DNA from: Batillaria attramentaria
Taxonomy: Eukaryota > Mollusca > Gastropoda > Batillariidae
NCBI GenBank assembly: GCA_018292915.2
Contig: JACVVK020000143.1
Span: 1,222,001-1,286,000, forward strand
Direction: 5' to 3'
Length of the DNA stretch: 64,000 bases
Below are positions 63,781 to 64,000 of this stretch, piece by piece. A model generated the notes under the pieces. The model searched no databases. It was not told the DNA's origin and saw nothing but the letters and a program-made list of their open reading frames with translations. The position numbers and the translations under genes are program-made. The first letter of the stretch is position 1. Every line of letters starts with the position of its first letter.

Positions 63781-64000
63781 CTGTCTATTTGCACCCACTC
63801 TTACATCCAATTTCTCAGGTGCAGCGATATCAAACGACTCATGATACACACAAATCAAATCAACAGAAGTGAACTTGAAAAGCTTGACGAAAGAGAGAGG
63901 TCTCCACATGGGAACGTTCTGATGAAGGCAACACGCTTGCTGGAATATCACAGGCATGAAGGTTATGTTGCTTTGGTTACGTACCACAGATGCAAATTTG

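Noticed and set aside
63816..63850. Possible small sulfatase exon (SFDIAAPEKLD, donor GTAAGA)
   Set aside because: Resembles the SNFDVATHVP region only weakly, and its phase does not join to the exon at 63376-63529.

Overview
This is a repeat-rich stretch of an animal nuclear genome, most likely a mollusc and probably a gastropod. That assignment is inferred from four things: short spliced exons split by kilobase introns, dense (CA)n/(GA)n microsatellites, CR1/Jockey-, RTE- and LTR-type retrotransposons, and tRNA-derived SINEs. No sequence here identifies the species.

The main content is one large minus-strand gene running leftwards from its ATG at 32243 to beyond the left edge. I could place 27 consecutive exons (1284-32243, about 1,473 codons). 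All 26 exon-exon junctions agree in reading phase (2,0,0,0,2,2,0,1,1,2,0,1,1,0,1,1,0,1,1,0,1,1,0,1,1,0). The predicted protein has a signal peptide and a complete arylsulfatase-B-like domain (exons 1-8), followed by an EGF-like domain (exon 9). Five copies of an unrecognised ~130-residue module follow (exons 10-12, 14-15, 17-18, 20-21, 23-24), separated by Thr-rich mucin-like linkers (exons 13, 16, 19, 22, 25). After the last linker comes the start of an iduronate-2-sulfatase-like domain (exons 26-27). Both sulfatase domains keep the Cys-x-Pro-x-Arg formylglycine site. Two sulfatases of different families joined by EGF, repeat and mucin segments in one secreted protein is an architecture I do not recognise. 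It is the best candidate for something undescribed.

At the right edge (60231-63529, minus strand) are the last two coding exons of another iduronate-2-sulfatase-like gene. It could be a neighbouring paralogue with the same layout.

The rest is mobile and repetitive DNA. Intron 13 holds a gag-only LTR retrotransposon (10543-14454) with a 4-bp target duplication, inserted into an A-B'-A'-B inverted-repeat structure. Intron 3 holds a 2.5-kb minisatellite of 27-bp units. Intron 1 holds a 1.46-kb inverted-repeat element (29571-31030) that splits a SINE. Just upstream of the gene's ATG is a hairpin-rich region, 32381-34833. The interval 37-51 kb carries three long LINE reading frames (935, about 865 and 1002 codons). 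The interval 52-59.5 kb is a nest of direct and inverted repeats carrying a THAP-finger first exon, its decayed copies and a solo LTR. A Tigger-like MITE lies at 61255-62252.

Between these I see only microsatellites, poly-C/poly-A tracts and sequence without recognisable content (34.8-37.3, 45.5-47.9, 51.6-52.1, 59.5-60.2, 62.3-62.7 and 63.0-63.37 kb). Most translated frames there are read-through of (GT)n, (GA)n or minisatellites and are not genes.
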